From positions 1 to 64,000 of the forward strand of contig NZ_JOCX01000020.1 of NCBI RefSeq assembly GCF_000717915.1: a stretch of DNA of 64,000 nt, read 5' to 3'. A program made the translations under genes and the position numbers. This DNA is from Streptomyces sp. NRRL S-244 (GTDB taxonomy: Bacteria > Actinomycetota > Actinomycetes > Streptomycetales > Streptomycetaceae). The notes beneath the pieces are model-generated. The model searched no databases. It was not told the origin of the DNA and saw nothing but the letters and a program-made list of their open reading frames with translations. This document shows, one piece after another, positions 16,180-25,401 of the stretch (position 1 is the first letter of the stretch; each line of letters begins with the position of its first letter).

Positions 16180-17112
16180 TCAGCCGGGTTCCGGCCGGTG
16201 CAGGGTCCGGTAGGGAATCCATGGTGCTGTCGTGTCTCCTTCCCGTAAGGCGGTGATGCGGCGTCGCCACTCGGCGCGCATCCCCGGGTTCGGCCCGAGG
16301 AGGGGGAGCACGACCGTGAGGACGTTGAGGGCGTGGACCCGGGCGAGGGCCGGGAGCCCGTCCCAGGAGCGGGGGTCGAAGCCATAGGCGTCCACGAGGT
16401 GCTGGTAGTCCGTCAGGGAACGGCCGTAGCGCAGGCATCCCATGAGTTCGGCCACCAGATCCCATTCGGGCGGCCCCACGCACATGAAGTCCAGGTCGCA
16501 CAGGACCGGGCGCCCCCGCGCGTCGCGCAGCAGGTTGCCGATGTGGGCGTCACCGTGGATCACCGAGCGTGGGAGTACGAAGCGCACCTGCGGTAGTTCC
16601 TCCCCCAGCCGGTCGGCGAGGTGGTGCAGGTAGGCGAGTTCCGCCGCCGGCACGTCCTGCGGAGCCCGGCGCAGCCGGGCCCGGTCGACGGCCACGGGAT
16701 CCCAGTCCGGGAGCGGGTACGCGGGCGGGCGCAGGCCATGCACGCGGCGCAGCGGGCCCGCCAGTTCACCCGCTCCCGGCGGATCGCCGTGCGGCTGGGG
16801 GAGGTAGTGCCAGAACGTGACGTACATCCTGTCATCCGTAGCCACCGGCTGGGGGCCGGGGAGACGGACGAGCCGGACGGCCGGTACGCCCTCGCGCTCC
16901 AGCCAGTGGGCGAGGGCGACCACGCGGGTGACGTCGTCGAGGCCGAGCTGCGGTCCGGCGATACGGGCGACGACGGGAGTGCCGTGCAGCCGGTAGACGG
17001 CGTTCACGGTGAGGTGCATCAGCTGCGCCCCGGCCGACGGGAGGCCGGCCGCCGCGCAGGCCTCGTCCAGTGCACGGCGGAACGCCTCGGCCGTGTAGGC
17101 CTCCGGCCGCAC
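16180..17112 (-). CDS. APH-type small-molecule phosphotransferase
   Basis: A 310-residue kinase of the aminoglycoside/choline phosphotransferase fold. The catalytic loop is VIHGDAHIGNLL, with HGD and the metal-binding asparagine, and the following LCDLDFMCVGPPEWDL holds the second metal-binding aspartate. The N-terminal lobe is short, with HLTVNAVYRLHGTPVVARI as the nucleotide-binding strand pair. The GTG start lies 2 nt after the stop of the carbamoyltransferase, so the two are co-transcribed. Such kinases next to biosynthetic genes often protect the producer by phosphorylating the product, or they phosphorylate an intermediate. Either role would fit here. Confidence 0.85.
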   Translation of the reverse strand: MRPEAYTAEAFRRALDEACAAAGLPSAGAQLMHLTVNAVYRLHGTPVVARIAGPQLGLDDVTRVVALAHWLEREGVPAVRLVRLPGPQPVATDDRMYVTFWHYLPQPHGDPPGAGELAGPLRRVHGLRPPAYPLPDWDPVAVDRARLRRAPQDVPAAELAYLHHLADRLGEELPQVRFVLPRSVIHGDAHIGNLLRDARGRPVLCDLDFMCVGPPEWDLVAELMGCLRYGRSLTDYQHLVDAYGFDPRSWDGLPALARVHALNVLTVVLPLLGPNPGMRAEWRRRITALREGDTTAPWIPYRTLHRPEPG

Positions 17113-17114
17113 CG

Positions 17115-18755
17115 TCAGCCCGCCGCGAGGTCTCGACGCTGGAGGATGAACGGACCGAGGACGAGCAGGTCCATGGGGGTGGTCGCGAAGCACGCGACCG
17201 CGTCGCGGGGGTGGTCGGCGATGGGGCTCTCGGCCACGTTGAAGCTGGTGTTGATGACGACGGGGACGCCCGTCTCCCGCTCGAACTCCTTGAGCATGCG
17301 GGCCACCAGCGGTTCGTCGTCGTCGGCAATGGTCTGGATGCGGGCGCTGCCGTCGACGTGCAGGGCGGCGGGGATGCGCTCGGCCCAGCCAGGCCGGACC
17401 TGATGGGTGAAGAGCATGTACGGGCTGGGCACCGGTCCCTCGAATATCTCGGTGGCGCGTTCCAGCAGGACCATGGGGGCGACCGGGCGGAACTGTTCGC
17501 GGCCCTTGATGTCGTTGAGGCGTTCCAGGTTTCCGCGGTGACCGGGGTGGGCCAGGATGCTGCGGTGGCCCAGAGCCCGGGGGCCGAACTCGCTCCGCCC
17601 CTGGAACCAGCCCACGACCTTGTTGTCGGCGAGGGCGCGTGCCGCGACGGCCGCCACGTCCGGCGGGCGCGAGTAGGAGATCCGGTTGGTCTGCAGCCAG
17701 GCTTCGGTCTCGGCGTCGCTCCAGCCGCGCCCCAGAGCGGCCGTGGTCATGTGCTTGACGGGGTCGCCCGCGGCCTGGGCGACGTACAGCGCCCCGCCGA
17801 GCGCGGTGCCGGCGTCGCCGGCGGCGGGTTGCACCCACACACGCTCGAACGGCCCCTCGCGGGCGACGCGCGAGTTGGCCACGCAGTTGAACGCGACGCC
17901 ACCCGCCATCGCGAGGTCCCGCTCGCCGGTGGCCCGGGCCAGCCAGCGCGCCAGGTCGAGCACGACCTCTTCGAGACGGCGCTGGACGCTGGCGGCCAGG
18001 TCGGCGTGGTGGGACTCCATCGCGTCCCCGCGCAGTCGGCGGGGCATCAGCTCGTCCAGGCCGAGGGGCTCGACCACGAACGTGCCGTCGGCCTGCGCGC
18101 GTACGCGTTCGCGGAACCGGCGCAGGTAGGCGGGTCGGCCGTAGGCCGCGAGCGCCATGACCTTGTACTCGTCGGCGCACCGGCGGAAGCCCAGGTGCTC
18201 GGTGACGTCCTCGTAGAGGAGGCCGAGCGAATGCGGCAGTTGCTGGCTGGCGAGGACCGTGAGGGCACCGTGGTCGGCGCGGCCGGCGAGGTGGGTGGCG
18301 ATCTCGCCCCGGCCGTCGAGGACGAGGACTGCACAGCTGTCGTAAGGCGCCGCCAGATAGGCAGAAGCGGCATGGGCGAAGTGGTGGGGAACGAAGGTGA
18401 CCTTGGCCGGATCGAGGTCGGGGAACATCCGGTGCAGGAATTCCGGAGCCGTCTGGGCGTATGTCTTGTGCACCTGCTCCCAGAAACCCCGGGGTTCACT
18501 CGTGTCCGGTTCCGGCACGAGTGAGGGCTCGTACGAGTAGACCACGGCGTCGAGGTCACTCATGCGCAGTCCGGAATCGGCCAGGCAGCTCGCCACGGCC
18601 AACTCCGGGATTTCCCACCGGTTGAACGGAACCGGCGTCTTCCGCGCCTTCTTCCGTGTCAGTCGCTCCTCTTCCTGGGCGGTGACGATCTCGCCGTCGA
18701 CGACCAGAGCAGCGGCCGGATCATGGAAAATGGCATTGATCCCCAGAATTTTCAT
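17115..18755 (-). CDS. O-carbamoyltransferase (NodU/CmcH/TobZ family)
   Basis: The 546-residue protein begins MKILGINAIFHDPAAAL, the hallmark N terminus of this family, followed by QEEERLTRKK, the metal-site motif PHHFAHAASAY and VLDGRGE. The C-terminal half contains the NEx-type substrate and nucleotide motifs, such as EFGPRALGHRSILA and VINTSFNVAESPI. These enzymes form carbamoyl adenylate from carbamoyl phosphate and ATP, then transfer the carbamoyl group to a hydroxyl of an antibiotic or sugar. The ATG at 18755 follows AAGGGGAG. It is the first gene of the leftward pair with the APH kinase and diverges from the enolase-superfamily gene, which supports a shared pathway. Confidence 0.92.
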   Translation of the reverse strand: MKILGINAIFHDPAAALVVDGEIVTAQEEERLTRKKARKTPVPFNRWEIPELAVASCLADSGLRMSDLDAVVYSYEPSLVPEPDTSEPRGFWEQVHKTYAQTAPEFLHRMFPDLDPAKVTFVPHHFAHAASAYLAAPYDSCAVLVLDGRGEIATHLAGRADHGALTVLASQQLPHSLGLLYEDVTEHLGFRRCADEYKVMALAAYGRPAYLRRFRERVRAQADGTFVVEPLGLDELMPRRLRGDAMESHHADLAASVQRRLEEVVLDLARWLARATGERDLAMAGGVAFNCVANSRVAREGPFERVWVQPAAGDAGTALGGALYVAQAAGDPVKHMTTAALGRGWSDAETEAWLQTNRISYSRPPDVAAVAARALADNKVVGWFQGRSEFGPRALGHRSILAHPGHRGNLERLNDIKGREQFRPVAPMVLLERATEIFEGPVPSPYMLFTHQVRPGWAERIPAALHVDGSARIQTIADDDEPLVARMLKEFERETGVPVVINTSFNVAESPIADHPRDAVACFATTPMDLLVLGPFILQRRDLAAG

Positions 18756-18896
18756 GCGCTCCCCTTCGTGCTTCTCGTGCGCCCCCGAAGTGCGCCTTAC
18801 ACGGGGTCGTCTGCTGCTCGTACTGTAAATGATCGCGAGTGTGTGACGTAAGGCCATGAATGCCAACAAACAAGACATATGCCCTTGGGGTGATTC

Positions 18897-19991
18897 GTGC
18901 GAATACGGGATGTTTCAGCGGCCACGCGCATCCTGCCGACACGTGAGAAACAGCAAATGGGCGCCGGCGCCCTGCTCGACTCCGTAACCAACGTATTCAT
19001 TCGCGTCCGCAGCGACGATGGCGTCTGCGGCTACGGCGAGGCAGCCACCTGGAATCTCTTCTCCTCGGAAACACCGGAGGGAATATGCCAGGTGTCCGAA
19101 AAACTCATCGGCCCCTCCCTCGTAGGGCGTGACGTTCTTGATCTAAACGGTTGCCGTTCGGTTTTGGACAGGGCCATCGTCGGAAATCCGGCAGCGAAAA
19201 ACGCGGTCGAGACGGCGCTTTACGACCTCGCCGCGCGCAGTCTCGGCGTCCCCGTCTACACCCTTCTCGGCGGACTCCGGCGCCACGACCTCGGCCTTTC
19301 CTATTCCGTTTCGGCCCAGGACGTCGCGCTGGAGGCCGACCTCGTCCAGGCCCGGTACGAAGAGGGATACCGCATCTTCAAGCTGAAGACGGGGGTGAGG
19401 GACTGGCGCACCGACGCCGCCCGGATCGCGTCCCTGGCCGGCCGGTACGACGACGTGTCGATCCGGCTGGACTTCAACTGCGCCGGAGACCCCTTGGCCG
19501 TGCACCGCCTCCTCGGAGCGGTGGCGGACGTGCCGATCGACTACGTCGAACAGCCCTTCGCCCCCGAGCACCACCAGCCGCTGCGCCGGCTGCGCCGGTC
19601 CTTCCCGGTCCCCCTCTGCGCGGACGAGGGATGCCGCACTCCCGCCGACGCGCGCGCTCTGCTGGCGGACGGCTCCTACGACCTGATCAGCCTCAAGCCG
19701 GGCAAGCTCGGGGGCTACGGCACGGTCGGGCAGATCGCGGCCGCGGCGGCGCTCCATGGGGTGTACGGGTATGCCGGGGCCTTCGAGGAGTCCCGGCTGG
19801 GGACGACCGCGGCGCTGCACCAGATGCTCACGCTGCCTCTCCTCGCCGATGGCTGCGACTACTACTTCTCCCTCGTCATCCTCGATCCCGAACAGGGTCC
19901 GCACGGCGGATTCGAGGTACGGGACGGACGCCTGAGCCTGCCCCGCGAACCGGGACTCGGCGTCACCGTCCCGGACGGCTGGTTCGACTGA
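18897..19991 (+). CDS. Enolase-superfamily enzyme (muconate cycloisomerase/dipeptide epimerase-like)
   Basis: This 364-residue protein has the muconate-lactonizing subgroup layout: an N-terminal capping domain, then a barrel with FKLKTG (a KxK acid/base pair near residues 162-164), metal ligands in LDFN (about 191), VEQPF (about 217) and DEG (about 242), and the second catalytic lysine in LKPGKLGG (about 266). Such enzymes take a proton alpha to a carboxylate for epimerisation, cycloisomerisation or elimination. The GTG at 18897 follows GGGGTGA. It is the first gene of a seven-gene rightward operon and diverges from the carbamoyltransferase. The first 350 bp are noticeably richer in A/T at third positions than the rest of the cluster. 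Confidence 0.87.
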   Translation: MRIRDVSAATRILPTREKQQMGAGALLDSVTNVFIRVRSDDGVCGYGEAATWNLFSSETPEGICQVSEKLIGPSLVGRDVLDLNGCRSVLDRAIVGNPAAKNAVETALYDLAARSLGVPVYTLLGGLRRHDLGLSYSVSAQDVALEADLVQARYEEGYRIFKLKTGVRDWRTDAARIASLAGRYDDVSIRLDFNCAGDPLAVHRLLGAVADVPIDYVEQPFAPEHHQPLRRLRRSFPVPLCADEGCRTPADARALLADGSYDLISLKPGKLGGYGTVGQIAAAAALHGVYGYAGAFEESRLGTTAALHQMLTLPLLADGCDYYFSLVILDPEQGPHGGFEVRDGRLSLPREPGLGVTVPDGWFD

Positions 19992-20056
19992 CACCCCCGC
20001 AACCCACCACCTCCGCCGCCGTAGCGACGTCATCCAGCGAAAAGAGGGAAAGTCCC

Positions 20057-21658
20057 GTGATCGCTGCCACGCACCACGACCTGCCGCTCGTCCGCCTCGC
20101 TGCAGGCCTGGGCGCCCGCGCCGGCGGGGCCGGCGCCTTCTCCGCCGACTTCGCCGTCGGTACGCGTCGGGTCAGACTGCTGAGCGACGACCCGGCCGTC
20201 GTCGGCTACGCCATCACCGTCCTCCGGTCGGTCCACGTGACCACGGCGGGTGCCGGGGCCGGACCGGTACCCGACGCGGTGTGCCTGGCCGTGCTCGCCG
20301 ACCCGCCCGAACTGGCCCGGCTCACCGCCTCTGACGGCGAAGGCTCCGAGCCGCTGTCCCTCCACGGCGGGCGCTCCGCCACCTCCGGGACGCTGAGCGC
20401 CGCCGACGGGTTCCGCGTGGTGCGGATGCCGGGACGCGAGGACCGCTTCGTCACGGACACGGCCGCCCGGACCGTGCTGTACGCCGGCCAGTGCGGCGAC
20501 CCCCACGGTCTGCGGGAACCCGCCCGCCTCGTCACGGCGCTGCTGACCGCGCTCGCCGCCCAGGACGGCCCGGTCCTGGCGGGAGCGGCGGTCGGGTCCG
20601 CCTCGGGCGCCGCGCTCCTGCTCGACACCGGCGGGGGAACGGCCGGTGCCGTCGTCCCACTGCTGCACCTGCACGGCGCCGCCCTGCTGTCCTGGTCGTC
20701 CGTCCAGCTCACGGCCGACCCGCGGGACCCGGACCGATTACGCCTGCGTCCCCTTCCCACAGGGTGCGACGTACCACTCGCCGTCCTGCGAGCCTCCCCC
20801 GCGCTGCGCCGGCACGTTCACCTGTCCGCGCTCCCGGCACTGGCCGCATCCCAACCCCCCGCGCGGGGCACCGGCCCTCGGGACACGGACCACCGAGGCC
20901 CGGCGGCGGAGTTCACCCCCGACGAGCTCGCCGAGGCCCTGGGGTGCCGAATCCTGGAACAGGCGCCGCCCGCGCTCCTCGTAGGGCTCCGGGGAACGGA
21001 CCCGCAGGCGGCGCTGCACCGGGCGGCCGCCGTGTCGGCCGCCCGCTACCCGGCCTGGCACGGCATCGGCGCCACTCCCGGAAGTCCCCAGCACGCGCCC
21101 CTCCTCAAAGAGGCGGCGACGCTCCCGTGGACCGCCGCCGACGGGTACGACGACGCCTGCGCCCGTGCCGTGGCGGCCGCCCTGCGGCAGCGGCGGCTCA
21201 CCGACGCCGTTCCCGACCTGCCCGACGCCGCGAACTGGCCGCGGGCCGCCATGACCGGCCGCTGGGTCGCCGTCATGGAGCACCGCCGGTTCGACCGCGG
21301 CATGCGACTGGAGCGGTGGCAGACCCGCGCGGTGCCCGCCGGCAGCGTGCACGAGCTCATGACCACGCCGGCGCCTCCCCCCGCGGGCGGCGACCGCGTC
21401 GACGAGGTGTCGTACCTGGGCTTCGCCGAGTTCACCGGCGGGCTGCTCGCCGTCGGTGACGCGGTGCACGCGGCGGACGGAGCGCTCCTCGGGCACGTCC
21501 TCGGCTTCGACGACACCCACCTTCCCAACCACATGAACGTGGTCCTCCTGTCCGGGGACCGCCGCACCGGCCGGCAACGCGGACTGCCCGCGGGCGGCGG
21601 ACTGCGCGTCACGTCGCCCGTCGACGCCGCCGCGGCCGGAACGGGAGAGCGCCGATGA
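20057..21658 (+). CDS. Fusion: HPr-kinase-like N region and DUF6917-like C domain
   Basis: The 533-residue protein has no overall match that I recognise. The first 260 residues resemble the HPr-kinase-like proteins of peptide natural-product clusters in layout, but the expected P-loop position reads VGSASGAALLLD, lacking the invariant GK(S/T), so ATP binding is doubtful. The last 130 residues, with DEVSYLGFAEFTGG and LGFDDTHLPNHMNVV, look like a DUF6917 domain. The GTG at 20057 has AGAGGGAAAG upstream. The stop overlaps the next gene as ATGA. Position between an enolase-type enzyme and a PLP enzyme suggests a catalytic or substrate-carrying role in the pathway, but no function can be given. 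Confidence 0.6.
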   Translation: MIAATHHDLPLVRLAAGLGARAGGAGAFSADFAVGTRRVRLLSDDPAVVGYAITVLRSVHVTTAGAGAGPVPDAVCLAVLADPPELARLTASDGEGSEPLSLHGGRSATSGTLSAADGFRVVRMPGREDRFVTDTAARTVLYAGQCGDPHGLREPARLVTALLTALAAQDGPVLAGAAVGSASGAALLLDTGGGTAGAVVPLLHLHGAALLSWSSVQLTADPRDPDRLRLRPLPTGCDVPLAVLRASPALRRHVHLSALPALAASQPPARGTGPRDTDHRGPAAEFTPDELAEALGCRILEQAPPALLVGLRGTDPQAALHRAAAVSAARYPAWHGIGATPGSPQHAPLLKEAATLPWTAADGYDDACARAVAAALRQRRLTDAVPDLPDAANWPRAAMTGRWVAVMEHRRFDRGMRLERWQTRAVPAGSVHELMTTPAPPPAGGDRVDEVSYLGFAEFTGGLLAVGDAVHAADGALLGHVLGFDDTHLPNHMNVVLLSGDRRTGRQRGLPAGGGLRVTSPVDAAAAGTGERR

Positions 21659-22842
21659 GCGGGCAGCGCCGCACCGGCGCGCCGAACCCCGGCGACGGCA
21701 AGGACGTCCGGGCGGTGTGCGTCCGCTGCGGTACGGCCCGCCCGTACGCCGTCGCCGAACCCCGCTGCGCCTGCGGCGGGCTCCTTGATCCCGAATACGA
21801 CCTGGCCGCAGCGAGGGTGCGACAGGACGCCGAGACTCCTTCCGAGCGCTACTTCGACCTCCTGCCGCTGCGGCGGCCCGAATCCGCGCTCCACATCGGC
21901 GACGGCAACACCCCGTGCGTCCACGCCCGCGTCCTCGGCGCCCGGCTGGGTCTGGAACACCTCTACCTGAAGGACGAGACCCGCAACGCCACCCGGACCA
22001 CCAAGGACCGGATGGCCGCGTGCGTGCTCGCGGTCTTCCAGGAGCAGGGCGTCTTCGAGTTCGTCGCCAGTTCCACCGGGAACAGCTCCACCTCCTTCGC
22101 CTGGGGCCTGCGTCACATCGACGGTATGAAAGCCCACCTCTTCGCCGGGCGGGACTTCCTGGACCGACACCAGTACACCGATCACCCGGGCGTGGAGCTG
22201 CATGTGATCGACGACGACTTCGTGGCCGCCGCCGCGGCGGGGCGGGCCTTCGCGGCCGAGCACGGACTCCTCTTCGAGGGTGGTTTCTTCAACTCCGCCC
22301 GGCGGGAGGGCCTGAAGCTGGCCTACCTGGAGGCGTACGACGAGATGCCGCTGCCCCCGGCCGTGGTGTTCCAGGCGGTCAGCAGCGGAATGGGCGTGTA
22401 CGGAGCGCACAAGGGTGCCCGGGAGTACCTGGCGATGGGCCGGCTGCCCGCCCTGCCGCGCTTCGTCTGCGTCCAGCAGGAAAGCTGCGCGCCCATGTGG
22501 CACGCCGCCCGGGACGGCAGCGACCGCATCCGGCCGCAGCACATCCTGCGTCATCCACGGGGGCTCGCGAAGGCGATCCTGCGCGGTGACCCGACCAACA
22601 CCTACCCCTACATGCGGGCGATCACGGACGACACCGGCGGCCGCTTCGCGGCGGTCTCCGACGACGAAATGATCCGGGCACGCCGCTGGCTCGCCGAGGA
22701 CGAGGGCATCGAGGTGTGCTTCGCCGCTGCCGCGGCCCTCGCGGGCGCCGCCCAGCTCGCCGACCGCGGCGAGATCGGACGCGACGAGCCGGTGCTGGTC
22801 AATCTCACCGGCGGCGAACGGGACGGGCAGGCCGATGACTGA
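21655..22842 (+). CDS. Threonine-synthase-like PLP enzyme (fold type II)
   Basis: The 395-residue protein starts with a small zinc-ribbon-like segment (VCVRCG ... CACGG), seen in some actinomycete threonine and cysteate synthases. PLP-binding lysine is in RTTKDRMAA, the phosphate loop is SSTGNSSTSFAWGL where a typical enzyme has ASTGN, and the C-terminal VNLTGG closes the cofactor site. Fold type II enzymes do beta- or gamma-replacement and elimination on amino acids, for example from O-phosphohomoserine or O-phosphoserine. Several genes here use 4-bp overlaps, so the product should act in the same route as the surrounding enzymes. A housekeeping threonine synthase is unlikely in this context. 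Confidence 0.85.
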   Translation: MSGQRRTGAPNPGDGKDVRAVCVRCGTARPYAVAEPRCACGGLLDPEYDLAAARVRQDAETPSERYFDLLPLRRPESALHIGDGNTPCVHARVLGARLGLEHLYLKDETRNATRTTKDRMAACVLAVFQEQGVFEFVASSTGNSSTSFAWGLRHIDGMKAHLFAGRDFLDRHQYTDHPGVELHVIDDDFVAAAAAGRAFAAEHGLLFEGGFFNSARREGLKLAYLEAYDEMPLPPAVVFQAVSSGMGVYGAHKGAREYLAMGRLPALPRFVCVQQESCAPMWHAARDGSDRIRPQHILRHPRGLAKAILRGDPTNTYPYMRAITDDTGGRFAAVSDDEMIRARRWLAEDEGIEVCFAAAAALAGAAQLADRGEIGRDEPVLVNLTGGERDGQADD

Positions 22843-23743
22843 TTCCCCGCACGACGTCCGCCCCCTCCACGACGCGGAGCGCCGGCACCGCATCCGGGTC
22901 CGCGCCCTGAGCCTGAGGCTCACCTCGGTCCGCGCCGTACGCCGTGCCCGCTGGGGCTTCCTGGGTTCCTGCCTGTCGGTCTCCGACCTCCTCGCCGTAC
23001 TGGTCGAACACCTGCGGCTCGCCGGCGCCGGAGCGGAGACCCCCGACCACGACCGGCTCGTCCTGTCCAAGGGACACGCCGCCCCCGCCCTGTACGCCGC
23101 GCTCACGGGGTGGGAGGGGGACGGGACGTACGCACGGCTGGGCAGCCCCTACCAGGGCCACCCCAGCCTGCGCTTCCTGCCCGAGGCCGGGATGACCACC
23201 GGCTCCCTGGGCCTCGGGGTCGCCGCGGCGGCCGGCCTCGCGCACGGGCTCGCCCTGCGGGGCGGCGGCGGACGCGTCGTCGTCGTGACCGGCGACGGCG
23301 AACTCCAGTCCGGTATCGCCCTGGAGGGCTACCAGTGGGCCGTGCGGGCCGGGCTGGGCAACCTGCTCGTCGTTGTGGACGCCAACGGATACCAGTCGGG
23401 CGGAGCGACCCCCGCCGGGATGATCACGCGGCGGATGCTGGAGTCGACCGCTCCCTCCTTCTGCGCGGTCGACGGACACGACCTCACGCGTCTCGACGCA
23501 GAGACCGGACGGCTGCTCGGCAGCGGCAGGGGCCCGGCCGTGCTGTGGGCCTCCACCGTCCGCGGCAAAGGCGTCCCCACCCTGGAGGAGAAACCGGTAC
23601 CGATGAGCTGGCTACCCGACGACGACACGCTCGCCCGCACGGAACACGCGCTCGCCTCGGCCCTGCGGGCGGCCGAGGGGGCCCAGGAACCACCACGGGA
23701 CCGCTCCGGTTCCGGACGGACGATTCCCGGGAGGACCCTGTGA
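22835..23743 (+). CDS. Transketolase N-terminal subunit (ThDP-binding half)
   Basis: The 302-residue protein corresponds to the N-terminal half of transketolase. LSKGHAAPALYAAL is the substrate and cofactor loop, GSLGLGVAAAAGLAHG is the conserved glycine-rich stretch, and the ThDP/Mg motif is GDGELQSG followed by VVDANGYQ. It needs the pyrimidine-binding half, which is encoded two genes downstream (25398-26414). Split transketolases transfer two-carbon units and occur in secondary metabolism as well as central metabolism. The ATG overlaps the upstream stop by 8 bp. An unrelated ThDP enzyme is inserted between the two halves, an unusual order. Confidence 0.9.
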   Translation: MTDSPHDVRPLHDAERRHRIRVRALSLRLTSVRAVRRARWGFLGSCLSVSDLLAVLVEHLRLAGAGAETPDHDRLVLSKGHAAPALYAALTGWEGDGTYARLGSPYQGHPSLRFLPEAGMTTGSLGLGVAAAAGLAHGLALRGGGGRVVVVTGDGELQSGIALEGYQWAVRAGLGNLLVVVDANGYQSGGATPAGMITRRMLESTAPSFCAVDGHDLTRLDAETGRLLGSGRGPAVLWASTVRGKGVPTLEEKPVPMSWLPDDDTLARTEHALASALRAAEGAQEPPRDRSGSGRTIPGRTL

Positions 23744-25401
23744 AGCGCACCGGAGCCGACGTCCTCGTGGACGCCCTGCGGGCCGCGGGAGCCGAGTCGT
23801 TCTTCGGCCTGCCCGGTGAGTCGACCCTGCCGCTGTACGACGCGTTCCGCCGGGCGGGCGTACGCCACGTCATGGCCCGCAGCGAGACCGCCGCCGGGTA
23901 CATGGCCGACGCGTGTGCCCGGTACACGGGGAGGGCCGCCGTCGCCGACGCGCCCGGTGGGATCGGCTCGCCGCTGCTGCTGCCCGCCCTGCACGAGGCG
24001 TACAACAGCTCCATACCGCTGGTCGCGCTGACCAGCGGTGTGCCCCTGGGCCAGGAGGACCGGTGGCCGACGGCGGCCTGCCGCCACCAGGAGATGTTCC
24101 GGCCGTGCGTCAAGGCCACCGTCGCCGTGCCGGACGCCGCCCGGCTGCCCGAACTGGCGGCCCGCGCGGTGCGCCTGGCGATGCGGGGGCGCCCCGGCCC
24201 GGTCCACCTCGACGTGCCCTCCGACGTGCTGGCCGACCCCGCCGCCGCAGAGCCTGTGGTGACGGACGGGCCGGCCGCGCCTCCCACCACCTCCCGGACC
24301 CGACCCGGTCCCGCGGCCCTGGCCCAGGTCGTCGACCTGCTCACCAGGGCCCGGCGCCCGCTGCTGGTCGCCGGGGGCGGTGTCCACCTGTCCGGTGCGT
24401 ACGACCAGCTGGCAGCCCTCACCGACGCCTTCCGCGTCCCGGTGGCGACGACTTTCAACGGCAAGGGCGTCATCTCCGAGACCCACCCGCACAGCCTCGG
24501 CGTCATCGGCGCGAAGGGATCGGCCGGGGCCAACGCCGTCGCCGAACGCGCCGACCTGGTGCTGTGGGTCGCCAGCAAGGCCGGGGACAAGTCCACCGGC
24601 TACGGGCGGCTGCCCGGTCCGGACGCGGTCTGCGTCCAACTCGACATCGACGAGGCGGAACTCGGCCGGATCCTGTCGCCCCGGTACGTCCTGCACGCCG
24701 ACGCCGCCACGGCCCTGGAGGACCTGGCGGGCGCCCTGCGCGCGTCCGGCTGGCAGGGCGCGCCTGCCTGGACCGGATCCACCGGCGCCCTGATCGACGA
24801 GCCCGAGGGCGACGCCGCCCCCACCCCCGGCCGGCTGATCCAGGCCGTGGAGCGGACCTGTCCGCCCGACACCGCGCTGATCGCCGACGCCTCGCGCGCC
24901 TGCAGCTGGGCGGGGGCGCACTTCCGCTGTCGCAGCGCGGGCCGCTCGGTCATCGCACCGCGCGGCAGCGGCAGCATCGGCTACGCCCTGCCGGCCGCGA
25001 TCGCGGCAGCGCTCGTACACCCGGGACGCACCGTCGTGGGCGTGGGCGGCGACGGCGGATTCGCCCTCTCCTGCCAGGAGATGGAGACCGCGGTCCGCAT
25101 CGGCGCGCGCCTGGTCTTCGTCCTCCTCAACGACAACGCCTTCGGGCTGCTCAACCGGGTCGCCTCCGTCGGACTCGGGCAGGCGGACCTGCTCGGCTCC
25201 TTCGCACCGACCGACTGGACGGCGGTGGCACGGGGCTTCGGCTGGCAGGCGCACACCGTGCGGGACGAAGCGTCCTTCGAACGGGCCCTGAAGACCGGAA
25301 TCGAGGCGGACCGGCCCACCCTCCTCAACGTCCTGCTCTCCTCCGACGCCGCCTCGCCGGACTTCCGGATGTACGCCGAACGACACGCGGTCAGGAGGTG
25401 A
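23740..25401 (+). CDS. ThDP-dependent enzyme, acetolactate-synthase-like
   Basis: This 553-residue protein has the three-domain architecture of the POX/ALS group. The N-terminal pyrimidine domain has the activating glutamate in RSETAAGYMADACAR and a PGG loop. A central Rossmann-like domain contains ARRPLLVAGGG. The C-terminal ThDP/Mg motif is GDGGFALSCQEM with LLNDNAFG. The usual partner residues of true acetolactate synthase are not evident, so relatives such as sulfopyruvate-type decarboxylases, benzaldehyde lyases or IolD-like hydrolases remain possible. The GTG overlaps the previous stop (GTGA) and follows GGGAGGA. It probably forms or breaks a carbon-carbon bond next to a ketone in the cluster's scaffold. 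Confidence 0.87.
   Translation: MKRTGADVLVDALRAAGAESFFGLPGESTLPLYDAFRRAGVRHVMARSETAAGYMADACARYTGRAAVADAPGGIGSPLLLPALHEAYNSSIPLVALTSGVPLGQEDRWPTAACRHQEMFRPCVKATVAVPDAARLPELAARAVRLAMRGRPGPVHLDVPSDVLADPAAAEPVVTDGPAAPPTTSRTRPGPAALAQVVDLLTRARRPLLVAGGGVHLSGAYDQLAALTDAFRVPVATTFNGKGVISETHPHSLGVIGAKGSAGANAVAERADLVLWVASKAGDKSTGYGRLPGPDAVCVQLDIDEAELGRILSPRYVLHADAATALEDLAGALRASGWQGAPAWTGSTGALIDEPEGDAAPTPGRLIQAVERTCPPDTALIADASRACSWAGAHFRCRSAGRSVIAPRGSGSIGYALPAAIAAALVHPGRTVVGVGGDGGFALSCQEMETAVRIGARLVFVLLNDNAFGLLNRVASVGLGQADLLGSFAPTDWTAVARGFGWQAHTVRDEASFERALKTGIEADRPTLLNVLLSSDAASPDFRMYAERHAVRR

Noticed and set aside
18794..18854. GCCTTAC ... GTAAGGC pair between the carbamoyltransferase and enolase genes as an iron box
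   Set aside because: The 7-nt arms lie 47 bp apart, far from the compact TAGG-N4-CCTA arrangement of real boxes, so chance is likely.
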